Assembly: GCA_015075325.1 (NCBI GenBank)
Contig: JABTUP010000012.1
Coordinates: 1-64,000 of the forward strand
Reading direction: 5' to 3'
Source of the DNA: Flavobacteriales bacterium
GTDB taxonomy: Bacteria; Bacteroidota; Bacteroidia; Flavobacteriales_E; Vicingaceae
Length of the DNA stretch: 64,000 nucleotides
Positions within the stretch are counted from its first letter, which is position 1. The number at the start of each line of letters is the position of its first letter. The notes under the pieces were generated by a model, which saw nothing but the letters and a program-made list of their open reading frames with translations, did no database searches and was not told the origin of the DNA. This document shows positions 54,212 to 62,539 of this stretch, piece after piece. The position numbers and the translations under genes were made by a program.

Positions 54212-54880
54212 TTATTTTGAAACTGTTCGTTGGTTTGCAATGCTTACCAGTTTTTTATAATCGGAAATACGAATGGATTTGGCTTCGAGTTCAATTACTT
54301 TTTCTTTGTTTAATTCGCTCAACACCCTAATTACTGTTTCGTATGTGGTGTTTACTATTGCAGCATAATCTTTTCTACTAATGGTAAAGCTTAGTTTTAA
54401 AGGGTCTTTAGCATCAGGACCAAACACATTAAAATTCATTAGAATTGCCTGGGCAATTTTGTTTTTAACAGGAACTAAATTGTTTTTTTCTTCAGAATGT
54501 CTTAATTCTTCGGCAAAAAACATCATCAATTGGTAGGTAAATTCGGTATTTGCTCTTGCAAGTATGTTAAAAATATCTAAAGGAATAAAGGTAACTTTTG
54601 TTTTAGTGTAAGAAAATGCCGATACTGGATAGTTCCAATCACCACCAAAACCTCTATGTCCAATTACAGAACCATCGGCTGCTAAACGAATGATGATTTC
54701 TTTTTTATCCTCTGCTGTGCTAAATATTTTAACTTTTCCGTTGTTAACTATATAAAGCCCTTTTACAGGTTCACCTTCTTTAAAAATGTAACTATTTGCT
54801 TCGAATTCAAAAATTATTTTATGAAAATCGACAAATTGTTGCCATTCTTTTGAGCAATGTTGTTTTAAAAAAGAATCCAT
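54212..54880 (-). CDS. Crp/Fnr family transcriptional regulator
   Basis: A 222-residue protein. The N-terminal cyclic-nucleotide-binding fold (~20-140: FKEGEPVKGLYIVNNGKVKIFS, GSVIGHRGFGGDW) precedes the HTH domain with TISRKDYAAIVNTTYETVIRVLSELNKEKVI (recognition helix ~175-200). Only one Cys (Cys9) is at the N-terminus, so the FNR oxygen-sensing [4Fe-4S] cluster is absent. It may sense NO, heme or another signal, like Dnr-type regulators. The repeated palindrome ATGAT-N4-ATCAT near the neighbouring operons is its most likely operator. Confidence 0.88.
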   Translation of the reverse strand: MDSFLKQHCSKEWQQFVDFHKIIFEFEANSYIFKEGEPVKGLYIVNNGKVKIFSTAEDKKEIIIRLAADGSVIGHRGFGGDWNYPVSAFSYTKTKVTFIPLDIFNILARANTEFTYQLMMFFAEELRHSEEKNNLVPVKNKIAQAILMNFNVFGPDAKDPLKLSFTISRKDYAAIVNTTYETVIRVLSELNKEKVIELEAKSIRISDYKKLVSIANQRTVSK

Positions 54881-54964
54881 TTATTGTACTATTAATTTTA
54901 CTTCAAAGTTAGAATTAATTAGCAAAGCAAACCATGATTTTTAGCAGTATTAACAAGAAATTAG

Positions 54965-55972
54965 CTAACCTCCAATAGTTGTCATGTTTCTGTTTTTGGT
55001 AAAGTTATCTTCATTAAAAAAATCTTCGTTGGTTTCCATGCCTCCTCTAACTTTAAATTTATGAAGTATTCCTTTTTTGATGTGTTCGGCAATATTTTCA
55101 CCGTTTCTTAATGGGGTTAGTAAATCGGTTTCGGTTGATGAAAATAAACAGTTTTTAATTCTGCCATTTGCTGTTAGTCTTATTCTGTTGCAGCTATCGC
55201 AAAACGGATTGGAAACCGTGCTAATTACCCCAAATTCGCCTTTAAAACCGTTTATTCTAAAATTTTTAGCTGTTCCGTTTTTCTTGCTTTTTAAGGTAAT
55301 GATGTTTTCTTCCGAAAACCGTTCTTTTGCTACTTTTAAAATATCGTCTAACGTAATTATTTTTTCGGTATTCCATTTGTTTCCATCAAAGGGCATAAAT
55401 TCAATAAAACGAATGGCAATGTTTCTGTTTTTGGTAAACGCAATAAAATCGGCAATTTCATCATCATTTGTTCCTTTAATAATGACGTTATTTATTTTTA
55501 CGTTAAAGCCATTTTTTTCGTACAAATCAATATTGCTTAAAACCTTATCGAAATAATCTCTTCGGGTAATTTGCTCAAATTTTTCTTTATTGAGGGTATC
55601 TAAACTAATGTTGATGTCTTTTACTCCACATTTATTAAATAAATCGATGTATTTTTCTAACAAAATTCCGTTGGTGGTAATGCCCAAACTAATAGGAAGT
55701 TGCGAGAGTTCTTCAATTATTTTTTCGATGTTTTTTTTAAGTAATGGCTCGCCACCAGTTAGCCTAATTTTTTTTACTCCTAATTGAACAAACTGTTGTG
55801 CTATTGCAATAACTTCTTCGTGCGACATTAAATTCGATTTCTCGGAAAGTACAATTCCATCTTCAGGCATACAATAAAAACACCGCAAGTTGCATCGCTC
55901 GGTTAACGAAATACGCAAGTAATCGTGAATTCTTCCAAATTGGTCGGCAATATGTTCGGTTGGGTTAATCAT
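54965..55972 (-). CDS. moaA: GTP 3',8-cyclase (molybdenum cofactor step 1)
   Basis: A 335-residue radical SAM enzyme. The SAM cluster is in ERCNLRCFYCMPEDG, the C-terminal second cluster is NPFCDSCNRIRLTANGRIKNCLF, and the end is the conserved Gly-Gly (TTIGG). Other signatures: RLTGGEPLL, GITTNGILL, NISLDTL. It makes cyclic pyranopterin precursor from GTP. The start at 55972 avoids overlap with the preceding gene; the longer frame to 56014 overlaps it by 38 bp. Confidence 0.96.
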   Translation of the reverse strand: MINPTEHIADQFGRIHDYLRISLTERCNLRCFYCMPEDGIVLSEKSNLMSHEEVIAIAQQFVQLGVKKIRLTGGEPLLKKNIEKIIEELSQLPISLGITTNGILLEKYIDLFNKCGVKDINISLDTLNKEKFEQITRRDYFDKVLSNIDLYEKNGFNVKINNVIIKGTNDDEIADFIAFTKNRNIAIRFIEFMPFDGNKWNTEKIITLDDILKVAKERFSEENIITLKSKKNGTAKNFRINGFKGEFGVISTVSNPFCDSCNRIRLTANGRIKNCLFSSTETDLLTPLRNGENIAEHIKKGILHKFKVRGGMETNEDFFNEDNFTKNRNMTTIGG

Positions 55973-55976
55973 AGTA

Positions 55977-56711
55977 TTAATGGTGATGATGATGTCCGTC
56001 GTGATTTTCTTCAACCACTTCTGCCATGGCTTGCATTTCGTTTAAAATTTGATTGAATTGTTGCGAAGATAGGTATTTTTGTGCTAAAGGAAACAAGGTA
56101 TTGTCTTCTCTAAAAATGTGTAACCTAATTAGTTCAATCAATTCTTTTGCATTGTTGTAAGCCACATCGTAGGTAAACATTTTCGATTGTTCGTCTCTAA
56201 AACGAGGAGCTAAGCCAAGCAAATTAAAGGTTAGTGCTCCTAATTGGATAAACTTAACATGGTCGTCTTCCATAATATCAACGGCAGTAACTGGGTTTTT
56301 ACCAGTGCCATGCTCGTTGTTCGATAAAAGAGCCTTTTGCAAAACAGGAAACAACACTTTTTCTTCTTTTCTATTGTGAGGCAACAAATGGTTGTCGAAA
56401 AAATCGAAAAACTTTTTAAAACCGTCGTTTACCTCGTTGTTTAAAACATACCCTAATTCTTTGAATTGCGATATTGATTTTTCAAACACATCTAAAACGA
56501 CACCCAATTCTTCGTGTTCCTTTTTTAATATGGTTAAACTTTCGTTTAATTCTCCGTTTTCTAATTCAATGGTGGCGTATGATGAGTATGCATCAGGCGG
56601 ATCCATTGGCGATAATTCTTCGTTATCAATTTCTATATCTTTTTCGCCAATGGCTTTAACTGGATCAACTTCTTTTAATCTTTTGCCGGTTTCTCTATCA
56701 ACTATTTTCAT
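55977..56711 (-). CDS. Hemerythrin-like protein with His-rich tail
   Basis: A 244-residue protein. Residues ~55-230 form an HHE-type helical domain: LKKEHEELGVVLD, NHLLPHNRKEEKVLFPVL, IMEDDHVKFIQLG and RLHIFREDNTLFPLA give the diiron ligands. The N-terminus (~1-50) has no assigned fold and contains acidic residues. It ends in GHHHHH, an unusual metal-binding tail. It is probably an iron- or NO-related sensor or scavenger. It shares a control box at 56772 with the nitrate genes and is followed 4 bp later by moaA. Confidence 0.85.
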   Translation of the reverse strand: MKIVDRETGKRLKEVDPVKAIGEKDIEIDNEELSPMDPPDAYSSYATIELENGELNESLTILKKEHEELGVVLDVFEKSISQFKELGYVLNNEVNDGFKKFFDFFDNHLLPHNRKEEKVLFPVLQKALLSNNEHGTGKNPVTAVDIMEDDHVKFIQLGALTFNLLGLAPRFRDEQSKMFTYDVAYNNAKELIELIRLHIFREDNTLFPLAQKYLSSQQFNQILNEMQAMAEVVEENHDGHHHHH

Positions 56712-56771
56712 GGGATAATTCTTTTAGCGTTATATTTTTGATAAAATTACGACAGCAAAAACTCCTGCAAA

Positions 56772-56785
56772 ATGATTTAAATCAT
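56772..56785 (-). promoter_or_regulatory. Crp/Fnr-type box ahead of the hemerythrin-moaA pair
   Basis: ATGATTTAAATCAT, identical in sequence to the centre of the 40-bp palindrome near 53960. It lies 61 bp upstream of the hemerythrin ATG. Confidence 0.7.
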
Positions 56786-56909
56786 ATTTTGAACTTATGG
56801 CTTATTTTGTTTTAGTTCTGTTATTTTTACCACAAGTGAGAGCTTTGCTGTAGATAAGCGAATGGAATGATGTGTTATGTATGAAACGAGTTATTTCGAA
56901 TTTTGAGAA

Positions 56910-56932
56910 CTAAGTAACCACACACATTGCCA
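56910..56932 (+). repeat. Direct repeat, left copy, flanking the fic gene
   Basis: CTAAGTAACCACACACATTG followed by CCA. The right copy at 57904-57926 differs at two positions (ACAC/ACCC and C/A). It lies 15 bp beyond the fic stop. Confidence 0.7.
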
Positions 56933-56946
56933 AGGACTTTCCTTAA

Positions 56947-57825
56947 TCATTCTTCGTAGTAATATGAGTAATCAATGCCTTTCATAAACATTTCTCTGTC
57001 GTTAATTTTATCGGTAAGAGCACTTTTTAAAAGCTGAGCTAAAACAGTATAATCAACAGTACTGATAATCATGGCGTTCATATAATTTTGTTTGCTGATT
57101 TTACTCCAATCCACACATTTTTTAAGTTCTTTTTTTAGCATCAAATCCAGCCATATTCTTGTGCTTCTGCCATTGCCTTCCATAAAAGGATGTGCTTTGT
57201 TCATGGCAGCATACTTTTGAATAATCTCTTCAAAGGTTATTTGCGTCATGGCATCTATTTGGAGTAAAGTGGCTTTTAAATGCTTTGCATAAACAAATGA
57301 ATACCCTCCTTTTGAAATACTTTTTTCCCTTATTTGCCCTGCAAAATCAAATAAGCCTCCAAACAAATATGCATGTATTTGTTGTAAGCCTTTTGTAGTG
57401 CCTACTTCAAATTCTTGAATGAGATTACTCTCAAATAGAGTATAAGCCTTTTTTTTGCTTTGACCGTCAATGCTGGTATCACTGTATAAAAACCAATCTA
57501 AAAACTTCATTGCCCTGTTGTTGGGAAAATGTTTGGCTAATTCTACAACCCCATTGCTGTCCAATGTGTCCGTCAAATATTTTTTCCCATCGGCAGCCGT
57601 TAATTTCAGTTGGTTAGTGCCACTAACCAACTGATTATTTTCTTTCTTCAGTTTTGTTTTTAAGTATTTCCAATAGTTACGAACTTTTGCATAATTGGAT
57701 TCTTCATTTAGCACACCTACAATATCTAAAACACTAAATCTCCATTGGGCATTTTCATCGTCCCAAATGGCACGCACCTCCTGGTCATCAAAAAAACGAA
57801 TCGATATTTTTAGTAGTTCTTTCAT
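56947..57825 (-). CDS. BRO-N-like domain fused to Fic domain (protein adenylyltransferase-like)
   Basis: A 292-residue protein. The N-terminal ~110 residues ([24 protein letters not shown] onward to [13 protein letters not shown]) look like a BRO-N/phage antirepressor-type domain. The Fic domain (~125-280) contains the canonical active-site loop [12 protein letters not shown], with catalytic His and phosphate-binding GNGR intact. Fic enzymes transfer AMP or other nucleotide groups to target proteins. I see no clear inhibitory motif ([ST]xxxE[GN]), so activity may be controlled otherwise, perhaps by a partner protein. No antitoxin gene is obvious. It is flanked by 23-bp direct repeats. Confidence 0.85.
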   Translation of the reverse strand: MKELLKISIRFFDDQEVRAIWDDENAQWRFSVLDIVGVLNEESNYAKVRNYWKYLKTKLKKENNQLVSGTNQLKLTAADGKKYLTDTLDSNGVVELAKHFPNNRAMKFLDWFLYSDTSIDGQSKKKAYTLFESNLIQEFEVGTTKGLQQIHAYLFGGLFDFAGQIREKSISKGGYSFVYAKHLKATLLQIDAMTQITFEEIIQKYAAMNKAHPFMEGNGRSTRIWLDLMLKKELKKCVDWSKISKQNYMNAMIISTVDYTVLAQLLKSALTDKINDREMFMKGIDYSYYYEE

Positions 57826-57903
57826 ATTTTGTTTTCTCTTTGCTCTATTGCTCAGTTATAAACATTTCAATACCACCGAAGCAGGAATTTGTTATTGTGC
57901 AAC

Positions 57904-57926
57904 CTAAGTAACCACCCACATTGACA
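57904..57926 (+). repeat. Direct repeat, right copy, flanking the fic gene
   Basis: CTAAGTAACCACCCACATTG followed by ACA, matching 21 of 23 positions with 56910-56932. Together the copies bracket exactly the fic gene, as if it entered as a unit or the flank was duplicated. Confidence 0.7.
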
Positions 57927-57972
57927 CCCCCTCTCTGTTCGTACGTTTACAGCTTAGGAAGTACGGGGGAGG

Positions 57973-58416
57973 TCATTTTCCGTATTTGTCTTTAAGTTCA
58001 AGTTTCTTTATTCGTGAGTTAATTGCTCCTATGTTTCGTCCAAATATTTCTGCAAGTTCTTTCGCTTTTTTACCTTCACAAAATAACAATTCAAGTTTAT
58101 TGTCGTCTTCTTCTGTCCAAGGTAAATATGCCTGCTTATGTGTTTCTCTGATTTTCTCTACCGAATATGTTTTGCCGTCAGTTTGCTTTGGCTCTTTAAG
58201 TTCTTTGAATTTTGTCAGCGACTTTTTAAGCGTTTCAACAAAGTCTTTTAAATCTTCGTCAAAAATCATTAGTCTGTGGTGTTCAAAGCCCGAAGCTGTC
58301 TTTTTACTTTCGGAAATTTTTAGATACAAGTCACCTTTCTCACTCTTCTTGATATCAAAAAAGTAAGTCCGTGAACCTTTGGTTATTTTGTCGCTGAATA
58401 TTTCGTTGTCGTGCAT
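57973..58416 (-). CDS. PUR-family (DUF3276) domain with C-terminal Myb/HTH-like domain
   Basis: A 147-residue protein. The N-terminal part is close to the Bacteroidota PUR-alpha-like DUF3276 family (KGSRTYFFDIKKSEKGDLYLKI, then HHRLMIFDEDLKDF), which binds nucleic acids. The C-terminal part (LPWTEEDDNKLELLFCEGKK, then FGRNIGAINSRIKKLE) has the look of a SANT/Myb or winged-helix end seen on helicases. The combination suggests DNA binding. It precedes a PD-(D/E)XK protein read upstream (13 bp gap), so the pair may be an operon. Confidence 0.72.
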   Translation of the reverse strand: MHDNEIFSDKITKGSRTYFFDIKKSEKGDLYLKISESKKTASGFEHHRLMIFDEDLKDFVETLKKSLTKFKELKEPKQTDGKTYSVEKIRETHKQAYLPWTEEDDNKLELLFCEGKKAKELAEIFGRNIGAINSRIKKLELKDKYGK

Positions 58417-58428
58417 TACCGTTTTTAG

Positions 58429-59358
58429 TTATCTAATTCGTAATCCAATTCTATCGTTGTCAATGTATATGTTGTTTTCGTTTGTGTCAAAGATAAAAGG
58501 TTTTGTATTTCTTGTTATTCCATTTTTCCCATATTCCTCAATGTTTTCGGGAAGAATAAGTCTTGGTCGGAAATAGTGAAAAAATTCGTGATGCCAATGA
58601 TGAAAAAAAGGATAATCGTCAAAGTCACGAAAATATTTAAAGAGTTTGTCTGGTGAAAAAGCTACTTCATAAAACTTTTCGTCTTGATAAGTTACTCTGT
58701 TTACTTCAAAATAGTTTGTATTTATGAATTTTGAAAGGTTGTCATAAAACTTAGCAGAACTTTTTCGTAAACCCTCATTGTCGTATTCAATATTCTCATT
58801 GAAAGGGTCGTGATAATTACACATCACGTTATTGTATAGGTTATACGAAACACAAGCAACGGAAAAATTTCTTGGATAATTACCCGAACTTGCCTGTCTT
58901 TTATGGTCAGCCATATTTCCCGGGTTGTTTTGTTGTCTGCCTTTTGCTTCAAGAGTAAATACCGCATTTTGAGAAAACGCAACAAGGTCAGGTCGCTGTC
59001 CCCGCATTGGTCTTGGTGCAACAGCTTCATAATTTAGAGTTAAAAAACTTCCGTCAATTCTTTTAGAAAGAAAGTCCGCTATTGCTTTACCTGCAATGTT
59101 TGAAAAATGATTTTGTTCTGTCGGGTCAGATAAAATTCTTGGCGGTAAAGAAAAACGATTATTATTGTAAAAGTCCTGTCGTTGTAAATAGTAACTGTAA
59201 TGAAAAAACATTCCCAATGTTCTCATTATGTTGCTGGGCTTAATTCTGTAACCTTGTCCTGCAAACGCCATATGTTTTGCAAACGCAAGTCTTGTCAGTC
59301 TGTGCGTTTGATTATGTGTTGCTCCTGTTTGGTCTATGTATTCTACTGCTATGTTCAT
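58429..59358 (-). CDS. PD-(D/E)XK nuclease-like protein of unknown function
   Basis: A 309-residue protein of no recognised family. The motif RPDLVAF followed by VFTLEAKGRQ fits the PD-(D/E)XK nuclease core (Asp in the first strand, E-x-K in the next). Conserved charged residues lie further on. No restriction specificity domain, methylase, or HNH is seen. It pairs with the PUR/Myb protein, so a defence or DNA-processing role is possible. The region upstream has unusual palindromes (59397-59475). Not a methylase-linked restriction system. Confidence 0.55.
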   Translation of the reverse strand: MNIAVEYIDQTGATHNQTHRLTRLAFAKHMAFAGQGYRIKPSNIMRTLGMFFHYSYYLQRQDFYNNNRFSLPPRILSDPTEQNHFSNIAGKAIADFLSKRIDGSFLTLNYEAVAPRPMRGQRPDLVAFSQNAVFTLEAKGRQQNNPGNMADHKRQASSGNYPRNFSVACVSYNLYNNVMCNYHDPFNENIEYDNEGLRKSSAKFYDNLSKFINTNYFEVNRVTYQDEKFYEVAFSPDKLFKYFRDFDDYPFFHHWHHEFFHYFRPRLILPENIEEYGKNGITRNTKPFIFDTNENNIYIDNDRIGLRIR

Positions 59359-59396
59359 TTTTGTTGTGTTGCTCTAAAATGGCAGCTAACTTGTTT

Positions 59397-59475
59397 ATAT
59401 GCCTGATAAAAACCCTATTTTATCAGGCATATCTCTCAAAATACAGATAGATATGCCTGATAAGGTATCAGACTT
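59397..59475. promoter_or_regulatory. Palindromes ahead of the nuclease-like gene, operator candidates
   Basis: ATATGCCTGATAAAA (59397-59411) and TTTTATCAGGCATAT (59418-59432) form an inverted repeat with a 6-nt loop. The same half ATATGCCTGATAAGG recurs at 59451-59465, and GTATCAGACTTATC follows. Three related half sites within 80 bp ahead of the minus-strand start at 59358 suggest an autoregulatory operator. Confidence 0.5.
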
Positions 59476-59575
59476 ATCTTTTCAAAAATATTAATTAATT
59501 TGTTATAAATCAGCAAAATTGCTTTCAACTTGCTTTTCCTACACCACCTATTGCTTTGTAGTTTTAAAACTAAAA

Positions 59576-60679
59576 TTAAGGAGCCTGAAAGTTTGGGTTT
59601 GCAATAAAAGTGCTGTCGGTGAGTGTTTTTAAAAATGCAATTAAATCGGCTTTATCTGCGGCATTGAGTTGAGCACCACCTTGTCCAATTTTTTGCATTA
59701 GTGGGTCAACATAATCCGATTGCTGCAAGCCATGGCTATAAAAATCAATTACTTCTTCGAGGGTTGCATAACGGTTGTCGTGCATGTAAGGAGCTGTTAA
59801 TGCAATGTTTCGTAAGGTTGGTGTTTTAAATTTTCCAATATCGTTGGGGTTGTTGGTAACATTATAACGTCCTAAATCTACTCCAGTAAATGTGGCATTT
59901 AGTGCATTGTTGTGGTATTCTAAATCGGTCCAAAGAGGGTTTGCAGCGTTTCCGTGGCAATGAAAACAATCGGCTTTATCTTCTGCCATAAAAATATTGT
60001 AGCCGTTGAGTTCTTGAGGAGTTAAACTTATTTCGCCACGTAAAAACTTATCGAATTTTGCATTGTTCGACACCATGGTTCGTAAAAATTGTGCTAAAGC
60101 ATAGCTAATGTATTTGTTTCTAGCACTATCGGTTTGTTGGGTAATGTTAATGCCAAAAGCTTTCCAAAAGAGTTCTTGGTACTCTAAATGAGCTGCCAAT
60201 CTGTTGTTTATACTATCGGTGCTTGCTGCTAAAAACGGATTGCCTTCGGCTAAATCGGCAAGAGCAACATCATCTAAATAATCGTCGGCACCAAACCAGC
60301 CCAATTTATTGTACCAGCCCAAATTTACATGAGGCAGAATTGATGTTCCTATAGGACCCATAAAAGGCATAGAATAGCCGTATTGCGGACGGTGGCACGA
60401 AGAACACGACCTGTTGTTGGTGCTTAAAATTTTATCGTAATACAGTTTTCTTCCCAAAACAACACCTTCGGCAGTAAGTTTATTAAAATCGGGGTTGTGC
60501 ATTGGAAGAATTCCGGGTAATGCCGTTGGTGTTAAATAAGTTGGGTTGTATTCTCCCCACGGCAAAATTGGTTGAGTGGGGGTTTCAACAACTGGGGTTA
60601 CTTCTACTTTATCTTTTTTGCACGACAGCAGAAAAAGTGGAAATAAAAGAAAGAATATTAAAGGTTTGTTAACGGACAT
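59576..60679 (-). CDS. Diheme cytochrome c peroxidase family lipoprotein
   Basis: A 367-residue protein. The signal peptide ends with a lipobox (LFLLSCKKDK). Two heme motifs are present: CSSCH (site 1, in NNRSCSSCHRPQYGYS) and CFHCH (site 2). FKTPTLRNIALTAPYMHD is the conserved C-terminal segment of the MauG/CcpA group. Such enzymes remove hydrogen peroxide with electrons from small cytochromes, or oxidise other substrates. It is controlled by a Crp/Fnr-type box, as is the neighbouring nitrate group. The start at 60679 gives the signal peptide; an upstream extension from 60721 is not family-like. Confidence 0.85.
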   Translation of the reverse strand: MSVNKPLIFFLLFPLFLLSCKKDKVEVTPVVETPTQPILPWGEYNPTYLTPTALPGILPMHNPDFNKLTAEGVVLGRKLYYDKILSTNNRSCSSCHRPQYGYSMPFMGPIGTSILPHVNLGWYNKLGWFGADDYLDDVALADLAEGNPFLAASTDSINNRLAAHLEYQELFWKAFGINITQQTDSARNKYISYALAQFLRTMVSNNAKFDKFLRGEISLTPQELNGYNIFMAEDKADCFHCHGNAANPLWTDLEYHNNALNATFTGVDLGRYNVTNNPNDIGKFKTPTLRNIALTAPYMHDNRYATLEEVIDFYSHGLQQSDYVDPLMQKIGQGGAQLNAADKADLIAFLKTLTDSTFIANPNFQAP

Positions 60680-60738
60680 AATTGGAACGGATAATGAATA
60701 ACAATAATCAAAGGTAATCAAATCAAGAAGGATTGATT

Positions 60739-60752
60739 ATGATATTAATCAT
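60739..60752 (-). promoter_or_regulatory. Crp/Fnr-type box ahead of the peroxidase gene
   Basis: ATGATATTAATCAT lies 60 bp upstream of the chosen start. Confidence 0.65.
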
Positions 60753-60764
60753 AGTATAAAAATA

Positions 60765-60794
60765 GAAGAGGAGTGAAATTATTCACTCCTCTTC
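60765..60794 (-). terminator. Intrinsic terminator after the porin-like gene
   Basis: The stem GAAGAGGAGTGAA/TTCACTCCTCTTC (13 bp) has a 4-nt loop and is followed on the minus strand by TATTTTTAT. It lies 56 bp beyond the gene stop. Confidence 0.8.
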
Positions 60795-60849
60795 ATCCAC
60801 CTAACTAATAGCAATTCAAAAAAATTGAATTACTCTTTTAATTGTTTAA

Positions 60850-62373
60850 CTATTTAACTTCTGGTTTTTTTTCCTCTCCTGTAATAAATTTAGGTTTAAA
60901 GGTTATCATAAGCCATCCCCATGAGTTCATTTGGTCAGTTCTTCCTTGTCCGGCATTATCGCCTTTTTTATATGTTACACCTTTTAGGTAAGCCAATGTT
61001 TCGGTATCTAAAAATACGCTATAACCTGCTAATACACCAACGCCTTTCGCTAAATTAAATCCACAAGTAAAGTCAATTTCAGTACCTAGGTTTTTATCCA
61101 TTTTATACTTGGTGTATTTTTCGTTGTTAATGGTTTTAATTGAAGCGGTTGCAGCATCTATTTGAGCTTGAGTTGTAGCAGCAGCAAGTGTTTTGTTAGC
61201 AGCTGTTAAATCTTTGTTGTAAAGGTATCCATCCCAAACATCTACAGGAGTTGAAAACAAGTGAGCATCGGCAGCTATCCAAAACTTTTCAGCTTTGTAT
61301 TTTAATCCGAAGAAAATATCATTTAAACCAACATTGTTGATGTGATTACCCACATAAAACAAATCCATAAATCCATTAAATTTATGATTGGTACCAAAAT
61401 GAGGGTTGAATGAATGATTTACTGTTCTATATGAAAAAGCGGTGTCTGTTTGGCTTTGACCACTTAAATGTTCGTAACCAGCAGATAAAATGATTTTTTC
61501 GGTAATGTCGTAAGATAAATCTAATCGATAATTCATTGCTTCAACTTTTTTATTGTATTCGCCTTCTTTATCTCTAAAAACAACTGTTCTACTAGCGTCG
61601 GTACCCATTTGGTAATAAAAAGCACCAGCTACACTAAATTTATTTTTTTTGTAAGCCAATCTGGTTCCAGCTGTTTGAGAATAATTATCAGTATAATAAG
61701 GAGCAGGCGTTAGCGGAGCAACAACACTACTATCGTAATTTAACTGTTCTTTACCCAAGTTTAAGAACAAAACACTTGCCGAAAAGTTTTCGTTAAACTT
61801 GTGATTAAACCACATGTATTGCATGGCTTTATAAGTTCCAAATTGGGCATCTCTACCAAAATTTGCTGCTTTATCTTGATTGTAAGCGAAACCTACATCA
61901 AGTAATGATTTTGTTTTTTTAAATTTAATTACAGCAGCATCATGAGCTCTTGATTGTTGAGCCCAACCCAAATCACCAAAAATACGGTGGTCGTCGTAAG
62001 CAATTTCTTGTCGTCCAAAACGAATAGACCAATTTTCAGATAAAAGTGCTTCTCCCCATGCTTCGTGAACAGCAATATAAGCACCGTCGTTGTTTTGAGT
62101 AGCTGCTGTTCCAATGGTTTGAGGCTGGCTACCCCACGTTCTTACGTCTTGAACAGAGATTTTAAAAATGTAGCCTTCGGTTTTGTACCCAAAATTTAAA
62201 CGAGTACGTTGATTAACAAAAGTAGCAGCATCTTGAGCCGAATCGGAAACAGTGCTAAACCCATGACGGTATTCAAATCGAGGTCGAATTTCTGCGTCGA
62301 GTGTAAACTGAGCAAAAGTTGGTGCCGCAATCAACAACATTGCTCCTATAACTATTTTTTTTGAGAGTTTCAT
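60850..62373 (-). CDS. Alginate-export family outer-membrane porin-like protein
   Basis: A 507-residue protein with signal peptide (KKIVIGAMLLIAAPTFAQ) and a beta-barrel rich in alternating aromatic and charged residues. The family traits AEIRPRFEYRHGF, VNQRTRLNFGY, SVQDVRTWGSQPQ and IRFGRQEIAYDDHRIFGDLGWAQQ match 'alginate export' barrels. Alginate genes are absent here, so the family name is not a function; a general anion or substrate pore is more likely. It is placed between narK and the peroxidase, with a Crp/Fnr-type box 100 bp upstream. Confidence 0.8.
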   Translation of the reverse strand: MKLSKKIVIGAMLLIAAPTFAQFTLDAEIRPRFEYRHGFSTVSDSAQDAATFVNQRTRLNFGYKTEGYIFKISVQDVRTWGSQPQTIGTAATQNNDGAYIAVHEAWGEALLSENWSIRFGRQEIAYDDHRIFGDLGWAQQSRAHDAAVIKFKKTKSLLDVGFAYNQDKAANFGRDAQFGTYKAMQYMWFNHKFNENFSASVLFLNLGKEQLNYDSSVVAPLTPAPYYTDNYSQTAGTRLAYKKNKFSVAGAFYYQMGTDASRTVVFRDKEGEYNKKVEAMNYRLDLSYDITEKIILSAGYEHLSGQSQTDTAFSYRTVNHSFNPHFGTNHKFNGFMDLFYVGNHINNVGLNDIFFGLKYKAEKFWIAADAHLFSTPVDVWDGYLYNKDLTAANKTLAAATTQAQIDAATASIKTINNEKYTKYKMDKNLGTEIDFTCGFNLAKGVGVLAGYSVFLDTETLAYLKGVTYKKGDNAGQGRTDQMNSWGWLMITFKPKFITGEEKKPEVK

Positions 62374-62472
62374 ATTATAATGTGTTTAGTTTTTTGTTCA
62401 AAGGTAATGGCTTTTTTATTGTCTAATTATGAATGTTGTCAAGCTGTTTTCTTCCTTTTAGAAGATATAAAA

Positions 62473-62486
62473 ATGATACAAATCAT
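62473..62486 (-). promoter_or_regulatory. Crp/Fnr-type box ahead of the porin-like gene
   Basis: ATGATACAAATCAT, 100 bp upstream of the start at 62373. Confidence 0.65.
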
Positions 62487-62504
62487 TAAATTATTTTTTT
62501 AAAA

Positions 62505-62531
62505 AAAAGAGGGTAATTATTACCCTCTTTT
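62505..62531 (-). terminator. Intrinsic terminator after narK
   Basis: The stem AAAAGAGGGTAAT/ATTACCCTCTTTT, with a run of T on the minus strand, lies 9 bp beyond the narK stop. Confidence 0.85.
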
Positions 62532-62539
62532 AAAATGAA

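Noticed and set aside
54212..54880. Oxygen-sensing FNR with a [4Fe-4S] cluster
   Set aside because: Only one Cys is present near the N-terminus, so the cluster ligands are missing.
56947..57825. Fic paired with an antitoxin (class I Fic-AntF system)
   Set aside because: No small neighbouring antitoxin ORF with the inhibitory motif was found on either side.
60850..62373. Evidence for alginate secretion
   Set aside because: Only the family name suggests it; no alginate synthesis or modification genes occur in the window.
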